This document shows positions 34,105-46,321 of a stretch of DNA of 64,000 nt, one piece after another. Both the position numbers and the translations under genes were made by a program. This DNA is from Labyrinthula sp. Ha (lineage: Eukaryota; Sar; Bigyra; Labyrinthulida; Labyrinthulaceae). The stretch's first letter is position 1. Every line of letters starts with the position of its first letter. Below the pieces are notes generated by a model. It did no database searches and was not told the origin of the DNA. It saw nothing but the letters and a program-made list of their open reading frames with translations. The stretch is from positions 620,001 to 684,000 of the forward strand of contig JAALGZ010000019.1 in the NCBI GenBank assembly GCA_015227615.1. Reading direction: 5' to 3'.

Positions 34105-35478
34105 TTACACACTTACATGTCTCAAATAGACTGCTAACTTTATCTCATCCAGGTAGGTACGCCCCTTCTTATTTGCAGCTGCCAACTGCTGGACACGATC
34201 GAAAACACCTCCGGCGTCATCTGCATTTCCGGTGTCCATAAGATGTGCTACTATATCTTTGTACCCTTCAATAATGTTTTTATGATCCCGAGGAAGACAT
34301 AGCTCAAGAAGTCGCGCTTTCTTTCTCAACAAGCATTGGGTATGACCCATGTTTGCATCTGGAAACAGGTTATCTAGACTTTTTAAAGTCTCTTCAACTA
34401 TGTTCAAAGTGGCAAAGAGAGAAAGTAGAATATATTCTGTCCAAGACTTGGCTTCTTCTTCTGAGTCAAATGTGAAGAAAAATACCTCCCGTCTATAGCT
34501 TTCCTCAGCGGTACCCAAGCTCTTTACAAAAGCGTGAAGAATCAGCGTTTTTTTTACATCAGGGGCTAACTCAATTTGATAGACATCATACACATGAAAC
34601 ACAAGAAACATAATATCATCAGAATAGACCTCCAATTTCCCATTGAAAAGCTCAATCTCAACTCTTTTCTCCTTACCCCCATTAATTTTTATACCATTTG
34701 TTCTAGCTGCGCTTCCTTTCAGCATTGCAGTACCAGATAGGTTTACAGCATGAATTTCATTTGCTCCAAAGAGCGATGCAAGCTTTGGTTGTTTAATTAA
34801 CTTAGAGCACTTTTTACAAGGCCTATGGTCGGTAAGCGAAGAAAACAGCACCTTGTCAATAAAGAGATCAGCGTTTGGAGAGAACATTCTAAAGGTATTC
34901 GTCCACTTAGATTCTTTGCCCTTGTACGTATATTCAGAGGCAACATCAGACTTTGAAGACGGCGATTGAGGAGATTGTGGTTTGAAGAGATTTGTTATCG
35001 ACGTCCCACGGCCCCTCCCGGATGCAAAAGAATTAAATTTTTTCGGTGTTGTGATAGAGAGTTTTCTTCTGAAGACCTGTGGGAGAAAATTTGTACTGGA
35101 GGATTTTTCTGAATCAGGGGTTTTTGGGTTGTTGTTTTTGACGTAATCTGGCAAGATTCGTTTTGTGTCTGCAACGCTGAAACTTCGTAAGGAATCACTT
35201 CTCTTCGGACGATTTGAAAGAACTGACCCCTTTCTTTGCTTTATTGAGTTCAAGCTTCTGTTGCTTCCCACACTGAATGTATCAAATGAAAGTTTTCGGA
35301 GTTTGCTGTGGGTCTTCTTCTTCTTCATCTTGTTGTTGAAGTTCGAAGGATGAGTCGACTTAAAGGAGTGAAAAGCCTTTTTCACTTGCTGCTTTTTCTT
35401 CCTGCGTTTATTTTGTCTTCTATTCGTTGACTGGGGTCCGTCTGAAGTTGGACTTACATTTATGTTTCTTGAAAACAT
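34105..35478 (-). CDS. PH-domain-like protein with a basic disordered N-terminus
   Basis: Protein of 457 aa from ATG 35478, one exon. Residues 1-185 are Lys/Arg/Ser-rich and low complexity, likely disordered. A CKKC pair occurs near residue 220. Residues about 235-355 resemble a pleckstrin-homology fold: strand-rich VEIELFNGKLEVYSD and VFFFTFDSEEEAKSWTEYIL, the latter matching the C-terminal PH helix with its Trp. The C-terminal 100 residues look helical (LLRKKARLLELCLP, AHLMDTGNADDAGGVFDRVQQLAA). PH domains usually bind phosphoinositides or partner proteins; the ligand is unknown. Upstream on the same strand another frame is open to about 35780 with protein-like composition. I could not join it by a convincing intron, so an additional 5' exon remains possible. 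It is convergent with the adenylyltransferase gene. Confidence 0.75.
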   Translation of the reverse strand: MFSRNINVSPTSDGPQSTNRRQNKRRKKKQQVKKAFHSFKSTHPSNFNNKMKKKKTHSKLRKLSFDTFSVGSNRSLNSIKQRKGSVLSNRPKRSDSLRSFSVADTKRILPDYVKNNNPKTPDSEKSSSTNFLPQVFRRKLSITTPKKFNSFASGRGRGTSITNLFKPQSPQSPSSKSDVASEYTYKGKESKWTNTFRMFSPNADLFIDKVLFSSLTDHRPCKKCSKLIKQPKLASLFGANEIHAVNLSGTAMLKGSAARTNGIKINGGKEKRVEIELFNGKLEVYSDDIMFLVFHVYDVYQIELAPDVKKTLILHAFVKSLGTAEESYRREVFFFTFDSEEEAKSWTEYILLSLFATLNIVEETLKSLDNLFPDANMGHTQCLLRKKARLLELCLPRDHKNIIEGYKDIVAHLMDTGNADDAGGVFDRVQQLAAANKKGRTYLDEIKLAVYLRHVSV

Positions 35479-38038
35479 TCGTTGCTTGATTATTTATGGC
35501 TATATTCCTCTTTTGTCTAGACTTAAGTTTGGGTTTTCGTAGTTGTTCTAGTAAAGGAAAGTCCGTCGGGAATAGACGAGAGTGTCTGGGTTTCCAACGT
35601 AAAGTCTGGTTCTTCAGTTGGTATGTTTTTAATGCGTCCCGTGGATATACTATTTTTGTTCCTAGCTTGTTTCGCATACTTGGTGGGTTCGAGAGCTTTT
35701 TTGGTGTTCCTATTCCTGGTTTTTCTGTCGCTTTGAAGTTTGTTCCGTTGAACAATTCGGTATCGAAATTTTGCTTACGTTAGTGTTTGGAATGAAGAAT
35801 AACACTATTTTTATTCTTGAGATAAAGTATGCTTATGGTGACCTTGAATGTAATTATCATATACAACACTCTTAAATGAATGAATGCAGCACCACAAATT
35901 CTAGGGTTTGACTCATGAAAATTTGTGTTTATTACTTATCTGCTTATTGAAGACTTTCAATCTCTCTGCCAGACCCAGAAGAGTTAAGGATATTCTCTTC
36001 GCTGGCTCAAATAGAATTTAATGTTCTTTCAAGAGCAAGAGTGAGCTGAGCATTAGTCCAACAATGTGGAGAAAATTCAAATATTTCGATGAAAAAATTA
36101 TACTTGGAGCCTTGATCAATTTGTGCGAAATCTGCTAGTTTTACTGATAATTCCCACACTTAAAGTTTGAAACAAAGAACGTCTCTTTAGAGATACTAAT
36201 ACGTTTGTGCGATTTGGACTTGTTTTATATAAAAAGAAAAAGTATTCTATAAGAGATGAGTTTTTATCTTTTTACTTTGTGTACATTTGACCGGTCCAAA
36301 AACTTGTGGAATACTAGCCAGTGAATACGGTCTTAAATATTTTATACCCAGTCTATTAATTTCAGTGCTTAGTTTGTTCAAAATTTTCACTTTCACATCT
36401 AAAAATTTTCTAATATCCATAATATTAAAGTAAATTTTATGGTAAATACCCCAAACTTGTACTTTACATATAATAACTTCCGATGTGATGTCTCTAACAT
36501 GTCTATTCATACTTTCCTATCAAAGCATTCATTCATTTTGTACATGCTAAGCGACACTACTCTAATGTAATAGATTCGGTAAAAATAAGGCATTATTTGA
36601 TTCATCCCCTCTATGAACACAGTTTTACTGTTGCTTGCCGATTTGAATTATGTTAATAGGCTCCACAAGAGACTAAAAACAAATTTTTCATGCTCTTAGA
36701 GGGTGTAAAGAGCAATTGCTCAGTTATAAATATTATTTATTCTTGTATGTTCTTCACTAATGATATCTGTACTATAAATTATCTGTTAATCTTCTAATCA
36801 TTTTCATTTAGTGGAATACTGTTTCTTTAGAAGTCGGTTCCTCGAACTTTTCGTAAGTCTTTATAACTTTCAGTACCTATGTGAACTCTATATTTTTCTA
36901 ATAAACCAAGACTCTTAGAATGAGCCTCATTTGAAACGTTCTAATACCACAAAATGTTAATCTAAGACTTTTAATAAATGAAACATGTACACATTTTTGC
37001 CATCAGTAATGCTCTGGCAATCTGCACTTCTTTGTTTTTCACAATGAACCCTAAAAGTCTTGGTTAGTAGCCAAGACTGTCGTAGAGTAAATGGAATTTT
37101 ATTCCGCAACGGTTGAGGAGCTGGCAAGACTTATCATTACTGACCTTTTATGTCAACAAACATTATTCCTTCTGAATTTCAAGCTCTCTATGGAATATTG
37201 TAGCTCCATATGATGCAGGTAGAAGCTTTTTGTGTGGGGGATAGCATTTTCAGAGAATATAAGTTGGCTACTAAGCCACAAGGATAATTGACTCAAGTGC
37301 TGCACAATTTTTAGTTGTGGTAGAATGATATCTTAGCTACTATTTTCTCGCCGGTCGAAAGGACGAACTTATTTAATCCCAGGTGAGGAATCAAACTTAA
37401 GCAAAATTATGTGACTCGAGCCAAAACAATTGTCACACATTCCTTTTCTAGCTCATAAATTCTTCGCCATCGCGAATATTCTAGGTTTAATGAGCAAGTT
37501 TTCTAGCAATATACTTTTTGATAAGATATAGTCCTTGATTTCTCCAGAGAATCGTATCAGTATATTTCTGATATTGTTTAGTGAAAGGTTTTAGTCTCAT
37601 ACATAAGAGCACCTTCATGACAAACTTGTATGAAGAATTCAAATGTCATATTTAGAAAACGATTTATTGTTAAACGGGTCTTTATGATCTTCTTAGGTAA
37701 AAAATAGACTTTAAAGCCCTATTTAGCAGATAGAAGATAAGAATCCAGGATATTTCTTGTCTTAAGGTGTGGATATGGAGCCAGAATGATTAGTTCTTAC
37801 CCAAGTTATGTCCTTAAATTGCTAATTTGGCGAGCTAAGGCTGTTAAATTTATTCTTGGAAGGAATAAAAATTTACTCAAGGCAGAAAATCGTAAAATAG
37901 TTTGCATATGTTAGATTTTGGGTATTATTCCTGGCTTGGAATCCAAATTGCTTTTTCATTTAGTGTTGCTGAGTTGCAATCATTAATGCTATGAATATAT
38001 ACATATATATCTTTTCCTGGGAATTATTCTCGCTAGTC

Positions 38039-39406
38039 ATTGAAACTAATATCATGCAAAACATTTCTTACAATTTCTTCCTTTTTTCTTGGTATTGATA
38101 CTCAGAATACAGAAAAAAACAATTGATAATGACAACATTTGCCACTTTACATATCTAACTATCGGGCAACTCTTATTCTTGAGTTTTCTAAGCCATTGAG
38201 GTTAAATATTTGTTCATATCTTGTGGGCAATTATAAACACAGTGTTCCACTTTTACAAATCTGTCAGACTTTAGTAAGTGGTTTGCCAAAATTAAGTATT
38301 CATCAGAGTCATGGTGTACAAAATAACTATCTTGTTTGCAGTGTTTTAGAATCTTGACTATTACAACTGGTGTACAAACTTTTAAAATAAACAGATAGAT
38401 TAACAACAACCTTCATGCTCAGTGAGCACAGAACGTAAGTCACCTCGAAAAGTAACCGGTCAACAACGTTTCAAATACGTCAAATTTCGGTCATTCATAG
38501 ATATATCGTCCTAGAGACCAGTCTTAGCATATATTTTACACTGTCAACACAACCCACCAAAATGGTCATATAAATATACAGTAACACTAGTTCCACGAGT
38601 ATAATTCCAATAGACAATAGATAGAAAGACAGACTTTTGTGTTTGACCAACTTCGATAAGAGTTCGTTAAGCTCACGAAGAATTTCTAAATGATATCCTT
38701 CTCATTGCTTAACAATGTTACAGTTTATGTAATTAGTTCGTAGAAAAATACTTTACAACATATATATGTTGACTCTATTTAAATGTTGAATCCTTTGGAA
38801 ACAACGAACCCCTTTCTTGACTAAACCAAAGTTTCTGGAGCCAAGGGCAATGAAGCAATGACTGGCTACTTTTCTCTAAGTGCTTCCATCAAGTTAGCTA
38901 CAGCTCAAAAGAAGTTTCAACCTTTCTATGATTCTTACTATTTAGGGAAGGCTCCGAGACAGTGGAGTCTGCACTAGGCCTTTGATGTTTTTGTACCTAA
39001 GGCCAAAATCTATGTGTAGGCGACTAACCGAGCAGTAAGTTCAGACGCTAGTCTGTTTTATACTATAAATATATCAGATTAGGTTCATAAGAATCTATAG
39101 GATAGGTTATGTAACATGAATTCTCCTTTATTTGTTGTTTACCAATTGGAAGTTCTAGTGTATAGTATTTAACTATGTCCAATTAGATAAGGTAAGTTTC
39201 CTCTGTGTTTTTTTTTGCCAAAACCATTATATCTTTAGACAACAAATATAGTTTTTGGGAAAAATTTCTCTTGTTAGACGAGTCTAGCAGTGTTTGTTTT
39301 GCAGATTTTAGTGCCCAGGAGGATATAGGTACTTGCAGTGCACTTCTGCTATCTTAACGGTAACTACCGGAAATGTTTTCAAATCGTTCCATTAGCATGG
39401 TTCGAA
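38039..39406. repeat. 1368-bp block identical to 56329-57696 (copy 1)
   Basis: I compared the two copies line by line and found no mismatch and no gap over 1368 bp, while sequence on both sides differs at about one base in ten. The edges are sharp (first differences at 38038 and 39407). The block itself has no supportable gene. Confidence 0.93.
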
Positions 39407-39458
39407 CTAAGACATTACTTAAGAATCAAGGAGTCGTGATATTATTGTAAAGCACGAT

Positions 39459-42400
39459 TAAGGGTGCTATTTGGTTTATTGATAATTCATCAATAAGACA
39501 TTACTCCATGTTTTTCTTATTGATTGATTCTGATAATTCCCAAAATATTTTGATGATTACTGATAATCATTGATAATATATAATAAATTGGGCCACATGG
39601 CTAAAATTAAGTGATTTTTTGATACGTTAGATTATTGATAGGTTTTGATAATTTAGTCATTCCGTAACTTCTTAATAAAATTACATAATATTTTCTTTAG
39701 GTTCGTAGAAACCTCGTACAAGGAAGCACAAGAAAGGGAATATACCTAAGCAAGGACTAGGAGTTAAGAGACATATTTTACATAGTTCAAAAGCACTCTG
39801 TTTACACAGTATATTTCTTACAGTGTTAAAATATTTTAAATAAACTAAGAGCAACAAATACTACTGCTTTAGCAACAGCGAAACGAATGATAACTGCCGA
39901 TAGTGAAATACCTATAACTCGAGTCCAAACCCGCTTCATCGAGAGTTAGATGCATATGCGGAGAGCTGTTTAAAATAACTCTTCAGTTATGTGATATAGT
40001 GTAGGCTGTGAACTACTTAATTTCGTGTTTAGAACCAAATACCACCAAAATATTGTTCTTTCCTTTTTTATCAACCAAAAAACAATGAAGAAAAAGGTTA
40101 CACCACTTCTGTTAACTGCCAAGGTTAGCTATTATATTCAAGTTACATCTAGTAGTAAACAATAGCGTTTTATTGTTTTTGTCATTACGGGGTGTACAAA
40201 ACTTTATCAACGATTTTTTTAAATGCAGTATAATGGCCATGAAATCTACAATACCATTTCAGCTCTTCTGTAAACTTAATGAAAAAAAAACATTTATTAG
40301 GGTTCAAAGTACTAATCATTTTCAAATTTCTTGACAAAACATATGATTGGGAAGGTTTTCCTTATGTGAAAGACATTGTGGATGATAATATTATATTTGA
40401 GGCAGGTTTCGTGAAAAAAACTAACGAATACTATATGCGTTATTTTTAGTAATCATGGTGTTTTTATACTTTATATTTCTTAATTTTCAATATTTTTATG
40501 TTAGTAAATGTTAGATTAAATTTGCTGTGTGTTTTAAGCTTCGTAGAACACTAAAAAAACATGCATTAAAACTTAACATCACGAGGAGCAACTCTATAGA
40601 TGATTTGGTTCTCCTCAGACCCTAGGTATTCACCATACCTGACTTCTGAAATCATTTCTCAGGATTTTTCTTTTCTAGTTACTTTTAACTGAGTTAAACT
40701 TCACTCAGAAAAGTCAAATCTTGAAAAATTGCACATCTGAAAATGCGAAATCAATCAGTTTTGCTACGATACCCTAAATTTTTATACTAGGTAGCTCCAA
40801 GTAATCAAAAATATGACTTCTAATCTTTAATTCTGTTTTTAGAATATATTTAATGTTTCTTTAAAGAAAAGTCGATATTGGGGTAAAATTCTGTTCTTAT
40901 AAACTTCAATCTGTGTAATACCTCAAGAAATACTCGTTTAGAGCCCAAACAGACCTCAGTATTTGAAAGAAGTGGATAATTTAGGTCTAGATACAACTTT
41001 TTTGAGAATTGGAATATTCTGTATAGCTTTCCTAGAAATGAATCTTATTTCCAAGATTTGAGAAACTATGAATAATCATACCCTTAAATGCCAAATATTA
41101 CTGAATGACTGATACAGAGTAACGAAATACTATAAAAAATCGTTCTCACCTCAAGGCATGGATAATTTTGGGATCCATCGAGTTTTGTTTTAAGAAGCTC
41201 CAAGAACTTGCCTGTTAATCCCAGCTATTCTTTTTGCCACTATTTAATTTTACTATAAAATCAACTTTAAAATAAACAAGACTGAGTTTCTGTTTGCTTA
41301 ATAACCACAAAATTGAATTTAAACCTTATCTAAGACCTATTTTTAATAACTTATAAAGAAGAAAAATAAAGTATGAAGCTTTTACTAATTCTAAATATAC
41401 AAATCTCTATCATCTTGGTGCAAATTCAAATATAAAAATATTTGTTGCTCTAACTTTGCACATGGTAGAATGTTAAAACTCTTATATCAGTTGAAAGAAA
41501 ATTTATTACTAAGAATAAATGAGACAACATATTGTTAGTCTTCGAAAAAAAGTCATACTGTGGTCATTATTCTGATGCATTTCTGAAAAAAAAGTAATAC
41601 TTTTATTTCAACAAGTTGAATATTTTCTCTTAGTTTTATAAAATGTTCCTGATGTAAGTTTAAAGAGGAAAATATTAATTCTTGTTGCTGGTGTTTATAT
41701 ATTATGACACTATGTTTAACTCATTTAATAACTCTCCTACTTTTTGATATCTTGATAGTTCCCTTATACTGTACTAAGACCAAAACTTTATTACCCTCAA
41801 GCCAATAAAGTCAAAAGCCAATAAATTATCACTTTAGATAAGAAGTGCTTCCTCTTAACCCTTCCAGGATATTAGAAGTCATCAAAGCCTCAATAATTTT
41901 CTATTTGCCATTTCTATCTTTGGCATAAGCTCCCCACTTCTTTCCAATATCTTCGAGTTGAACAATTAAATTTGAAAGGCCTTTGCCTGAAAAAATAAAA
42001 AAAAATAAAAAAAAATCAAGAGTTTCGTGATATAGTTTTTTATGGTATTTATATTTTAGGCTACGTTCCTTAGAAGCTAAGATATTTATGCTTTTTGTGA
42101 GAAGAATACCGTTAGTCTATCAGAGAACTTGAGAATGATTGGTGTAAAATCAACTTGGTTTGCTATGCAAATTCTTTCGTAATAATGGCACTGGAGTTAC
42201 GAGAGAACAGGAAAACCATGACTAGATTCTTGGAAATAAGTCTTAGAACAGTTTGAATAAGATAAAGGGCTATTCAAACCATTCAACAACTCAGTTTACA
42301 AGAGCAATTAAATTAAACAATGGGAAAAGACATCTGGTATAGTAAAATGCTTATACAGGAAGAAAACGTAATCCTAATTGGAAGCTAGGAATAAAAAAAA

Positions 42401-43139
42401 TATTTAGTTGTGTTGAGAAATACAATGAACCAGAATGTATGAAACGTAATACCAGGAAGGAACAGTTGAGGAAATAAAATATGACGGATGATACTTTCCT
42501 GAGGAGGATGAACACAAGAGAATGGGTGAGATTATAATAAGAGATTAAAGCTAATTTTTAAGGTTTTTAACTTGTTAGCGCAGGATTTCTTCCTTTCTAT
42601 CTATTGAAAAATATTTTTTCATAATTTATACTTGTTTACCAAGCAAAAGTAATAATAGTTAAACACCATTTTGATAGTTCAACACAAAAAATCTAAAATT
42701 ATGCTTAAAACAAATTTTAGCCCCATCATAGTTCACCTTGTCAATTTTCTTTGCTTTAGCCCAAATTTACTTTTTCTTCTCTCAATCAAACATGTCTCCC
42801 AGACAGCTTAACTAAGCACAAAACTCCAACTAACAGAAGACATCCACCCTTCAACCTTTAGATAATAAATGATTATTCGATCATTTCTATATATTATTTG
42901 TACTTCTATGACCATTACGTTTTTTATACGAGGAGTTCTTCGTGGACTTATTTGGTTGTGTCTTTAACCATGTAGAAAAAAATTGATTTGTTGGAGTCGA
43001 CTAAGCATATCGGTACGTAGTGTTAGGTTTTCTGTTCATTGTAAACTCTGTTAACTTTATGATTACTCCGGCTAACGATACGGCTAAGATTTTACTTACC
43101 GTTTACTATCATTATTCACGATACGATAAGAAACTCTAA
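39459..43139 (+). mobile_element. Decayed hAT-type DNA transposon, copy B1
   Basis: The left end TAAGGGTGCTATTTGG with a TTGATAATTCATCAATAAG palindrome matches copies B2 and B3. The right end (read inverted TTAGAGTTTCTTATCG, preceded by ACGGTAAG-type subterminal words) matches B2 and the MITE at 30307. Around 42480-42530 one frame still reads MTDDTFLRRMNTREWV, the counterpart of the hAT transposase C-terminus kept in B2 (MSDKTFMTRTNAREWM). The remainder has no long open frame. Both flanks are shared with copy B3, so insertion preceded the segmental duplication. No 8-bp target duplication is readable. Confidence 0.7.
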
Positions 43140-43590
43140 CAGGGATAGTATTTATCTGGCTTAGGATTCCAAAGGGGATTCTTATCTGATACTTCGAATC
43201 ATTTCATTGGTTTGACTAAGTGGCCAAAAGTATGATTCACAAATAAATAAAAGAAAAAAGTGAACCAGAGAGAGAAGATATCACGATGAGCCACATGACT
43301 AACTAGAATATAAGGAAAACCAGTAGTCTACATATATGAGACGAAAATCAATTCAGATAATATGCATACAACTTCAAACCTTATGAATAATAATATATAT
43401 TCAGTCAAGAGGCATTCTAGGATAAAGCTGTTATGAACTTTTGAGCTTCGAACATTACCATGTACAATTGGTACTAGGAAGACCACATCCGAGAATATTG
43501 AGCAAAATAAAAAAAATCATAAAGGAAGATGTATATATATACTCTTTAGCTATAAATTGAACAAAATACTTAGCCCGTGTTAGCACATGT

Positions 43591-46321
43591 TTCAATATCA
43601 TGTGGATTATATGGGCTCAGCAATATTCATGTTAGCGCTGTAAACAAAGAAAACAAGGCAAAAGTTAGAAAATATTTTAATCAGGGATAGAATGATTTGA
43701 AATAAACATTTTAAATATAATAACACTATTTAGTTCTATATTAAAACCCCATACCGTGCATGAAGTGATATAAGAGAAAATAACTCATTCATGAGTGCGG
43801 CTTCAAAAGCTGCAGCTTCACTAATAAATTAAAATCTAAAAAAAATATTAAGAAAGTTTAACTTGACATAGCTTAGCACCTTACAGGAGATGATACCTTT
43901 TTATTTATGATGAAAGATTGTAACAGTCTTTTTCATACTTATGAATTCATTGACAAAATCAATACCGGGTGAAAAATAGTTAAAATATCCTTCTAACATA
44001 TCAAGAAAACAGTTTTAAGTAAATAACAGAAATCCCAGATCAGTTTGCGTTTAAATAATAAGATTTACAAGAGTCAGAATTAAAGTGAAATGATCCAGTG
44101 GAACTGTCGAACTAATACTTTAAACCGTGAGTAAAATGAAAATGATAGATCTCAGGCCTATGTTAGTTTTAAGAAATAGTTCCGAAAAGAAACTCCTAAT
44201 GGCAAGAAAGTGACTTGCAAATCCTACAAGCTATCTGGATATACCAAATTATTCCAAAAGTTGAAAAAAGTAGTTATGGTTGCTAATAATCCAAAAGTTA
44301 TTGCGCCTTAGATTATGATATCTTAGTTGATATATTTTGCTAAGAATTTTAATTTTCTATTCTTTAAGCAGAGGTTGTTGTCTTAATTGACAGATCAGAA
44401 GGCATTGGATATATACTTTGGCCTGTGTTGACTATTAATATAAACATATTGCCATGTATTCAAGAGCCGTTGGAACTAAGAACGATGTTTGACTGAAGTA
44501 TGGGTAATTTATTATACGTACAATTGAATGAATAGTACAAATCTAGAGCAACGTCATACTTTAGCGGAACATTTCTAGACATATGAGAAACGTTTTAGCT
44601 CATCTAAAAAGTATGAAAAAACGGCTGAATTGAATTTATAGAGCTTACACTAGGGAAGCATAGCAAACAGATATTATTTTCTGTGCGATCCCAATAGATA
44701 AACACATGTATATTAATTGAAAGGGAAAAGGATAAATTAATTCTATTTAATACTTATTAACCTATTTTGATACAAGATTAAACAGCAATTGATGTAGAAA
44801 GCGACTTACCTCCAAAAATTTTTACTCAAGAGTAGTTCTCTAGTCCCTTATCTTTGATTCTATGTGCAAGTATTAGCCATTTGGGTAACCTCAATTATCT
44901 CTAAATAGCAAAAAATAAACACAGTTCTCTTCTGTTGAGGTTCTGGAACGACACTATTAAAAAAAACACCCTCTTATAATAGTTTTCACTGAGTTGAAAC
45001 AAGCCATGCAGAATTAGTCATAAGAAGAATCAATACTATTTTTTCATTCAATATATGACCAATTATCTAAGTTAGAAGTGAAAGAACAGATACACAACGT
45101 TTTATATCTAGTTTAAATAAATATTGAAAATGTATATAGCTCGCTGAAAACACCCTTTTGATTCCTCTAATCAAATCGAAAATACTAAGTAGCTTGGGAC
45201 TATGGCACTACAGAGAGTCTGTATCTAGGACATTCACCTCGCTTTATACCGGATGGGTTGCTTTAAAGGAATTTAGCAGCTAAGAATTAAACTTTTAATT
45301 TCATTTATTGACTTTAATAGAAAAATCTAAGCTAAATCCAACTTAACATCAGTATTTTCACTTAAATTTTATCAGGTTATATCACAAAGATATAAACGAG
45401 TTTGTGGTTCAATGCTCTATTTAATTTGATTGGCTCGGCCTCTGTAGGTATGTTTGCTCTTTTAAAAAGTTAAGAGTAAACACATCTAGGTTAATAGAGT
45501 TCTTGAATTTAGGATGGTTTCCTTCGAGATAAGTATTACTACAGTTTTCAGAGCTCTTTTCCTCTTAAGTATTGTGTTACCTCTGTTTTTATTAACTACC
45601 ATTAACCACTCTGCTAAATTCTGTGACTTTTCAAATATCAACCAGGATAGTAGTTATTTTGTCAGCTATCATCTAGGTGTTGAAGACTAGGTTGAAAACA
45701 TTGAGTAAAGTCCCTGCAGAACACTTGGAGGGTTAAATGGATTAGCCTACACTGATAGATCATTTTATACAACCAAGGTCTTACCTTGTTTAAATGGCCC
45801 TAAGCTGCGAAAGTATAAAGTGGAGCCTCGAGTTTAAAAAATGAACTTTTACCATTTTCTTGAATGGGGGAATTCAAAGGGTCTCAATTTGCCCTGGGAA
45901 TGTGTGAAAGAAGAATTTCATATAATTGGGAACAATTGCACACAAAACAAAAAGGAAAGGATAATACAGTTGAAACATTACTAGACTCTTAAGCAATGTA
46001 TTTATCTGGAGCCTATGGATTCTCAGTCTCAGTCCTATTAGCCGTCTCGGCCTCGCTTCTGCTCCGAACCTAGAGCTCGATTGAAAAAATACATTTTGTG
46101 GGTTTTCATCCGTAAATAGCTAGTATAGTTACAAATTTTCATTCTCCACTTTTGTTCTATTCATATGCTTAACGATTAAATATCCTTGTATTTTGAGGTA
46201 AATCTGAAATACAAATATTTATAACATAAGATCACTAAATAAACTCAAACTATAGATACAATATAAAATAGAGTTTGCAAGTTAATTATTGCTCAACTGA
46301 ATAAACTTAACAATACTCAAA
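43591..46321. other. Non-coding region downstream of the Roc-COR gene
   Basis: No supportable gene. It is AT-rich throughout, with a slightly GC-richer pocket near 46010-46080. The right part must carry the 3' UTR of the Roc-COR gene ending at 46322. Confidence 0.45.

Larger units (their letters stand above)
35682..43590. repeat. Segmental duplication, copy 1 (at least 7.9 kb)
   Basis: Co-linear with 54034-61866, offset drifting from about 18352 at the left to 18290 in the middle and 18285 at the right. Most of it differs by roughly 10 percent with small indels. It starts in the 5' flank of the PH-like gene and contains about 3.8 kb of non-coding DNA followed by the decayed hAT copy B1 (39459-43139) and about 450 bp beyond it. 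The right limit is set by the end of copy 2 in this window; homology may run on. No gene within it is intact. Confidence 0.9.

Noticed and set aside
35420-35780. Minus-strand open frame upstream of the PH-like gene
   Set aside because: Protein-like composition, but no ATG at its start and no intron that joins it to the PH-like frame; kept only as a possible extra exon.
36247-36510. 87-codon minus-strand open frame in duplication copy 1
   Set aside because: The matching stretch of copy 2 does not keep a comparable frame, and there is no recognisable motif; expected by chance at this AT content.
38139-38409. Open frames of about 72 codons on both strands, conserved identically at 56429-56699
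   Set aside because: They lie inside the 1368-bp identical block, so their conservation is explained by that block; no ATG/domain evidence supports coding.
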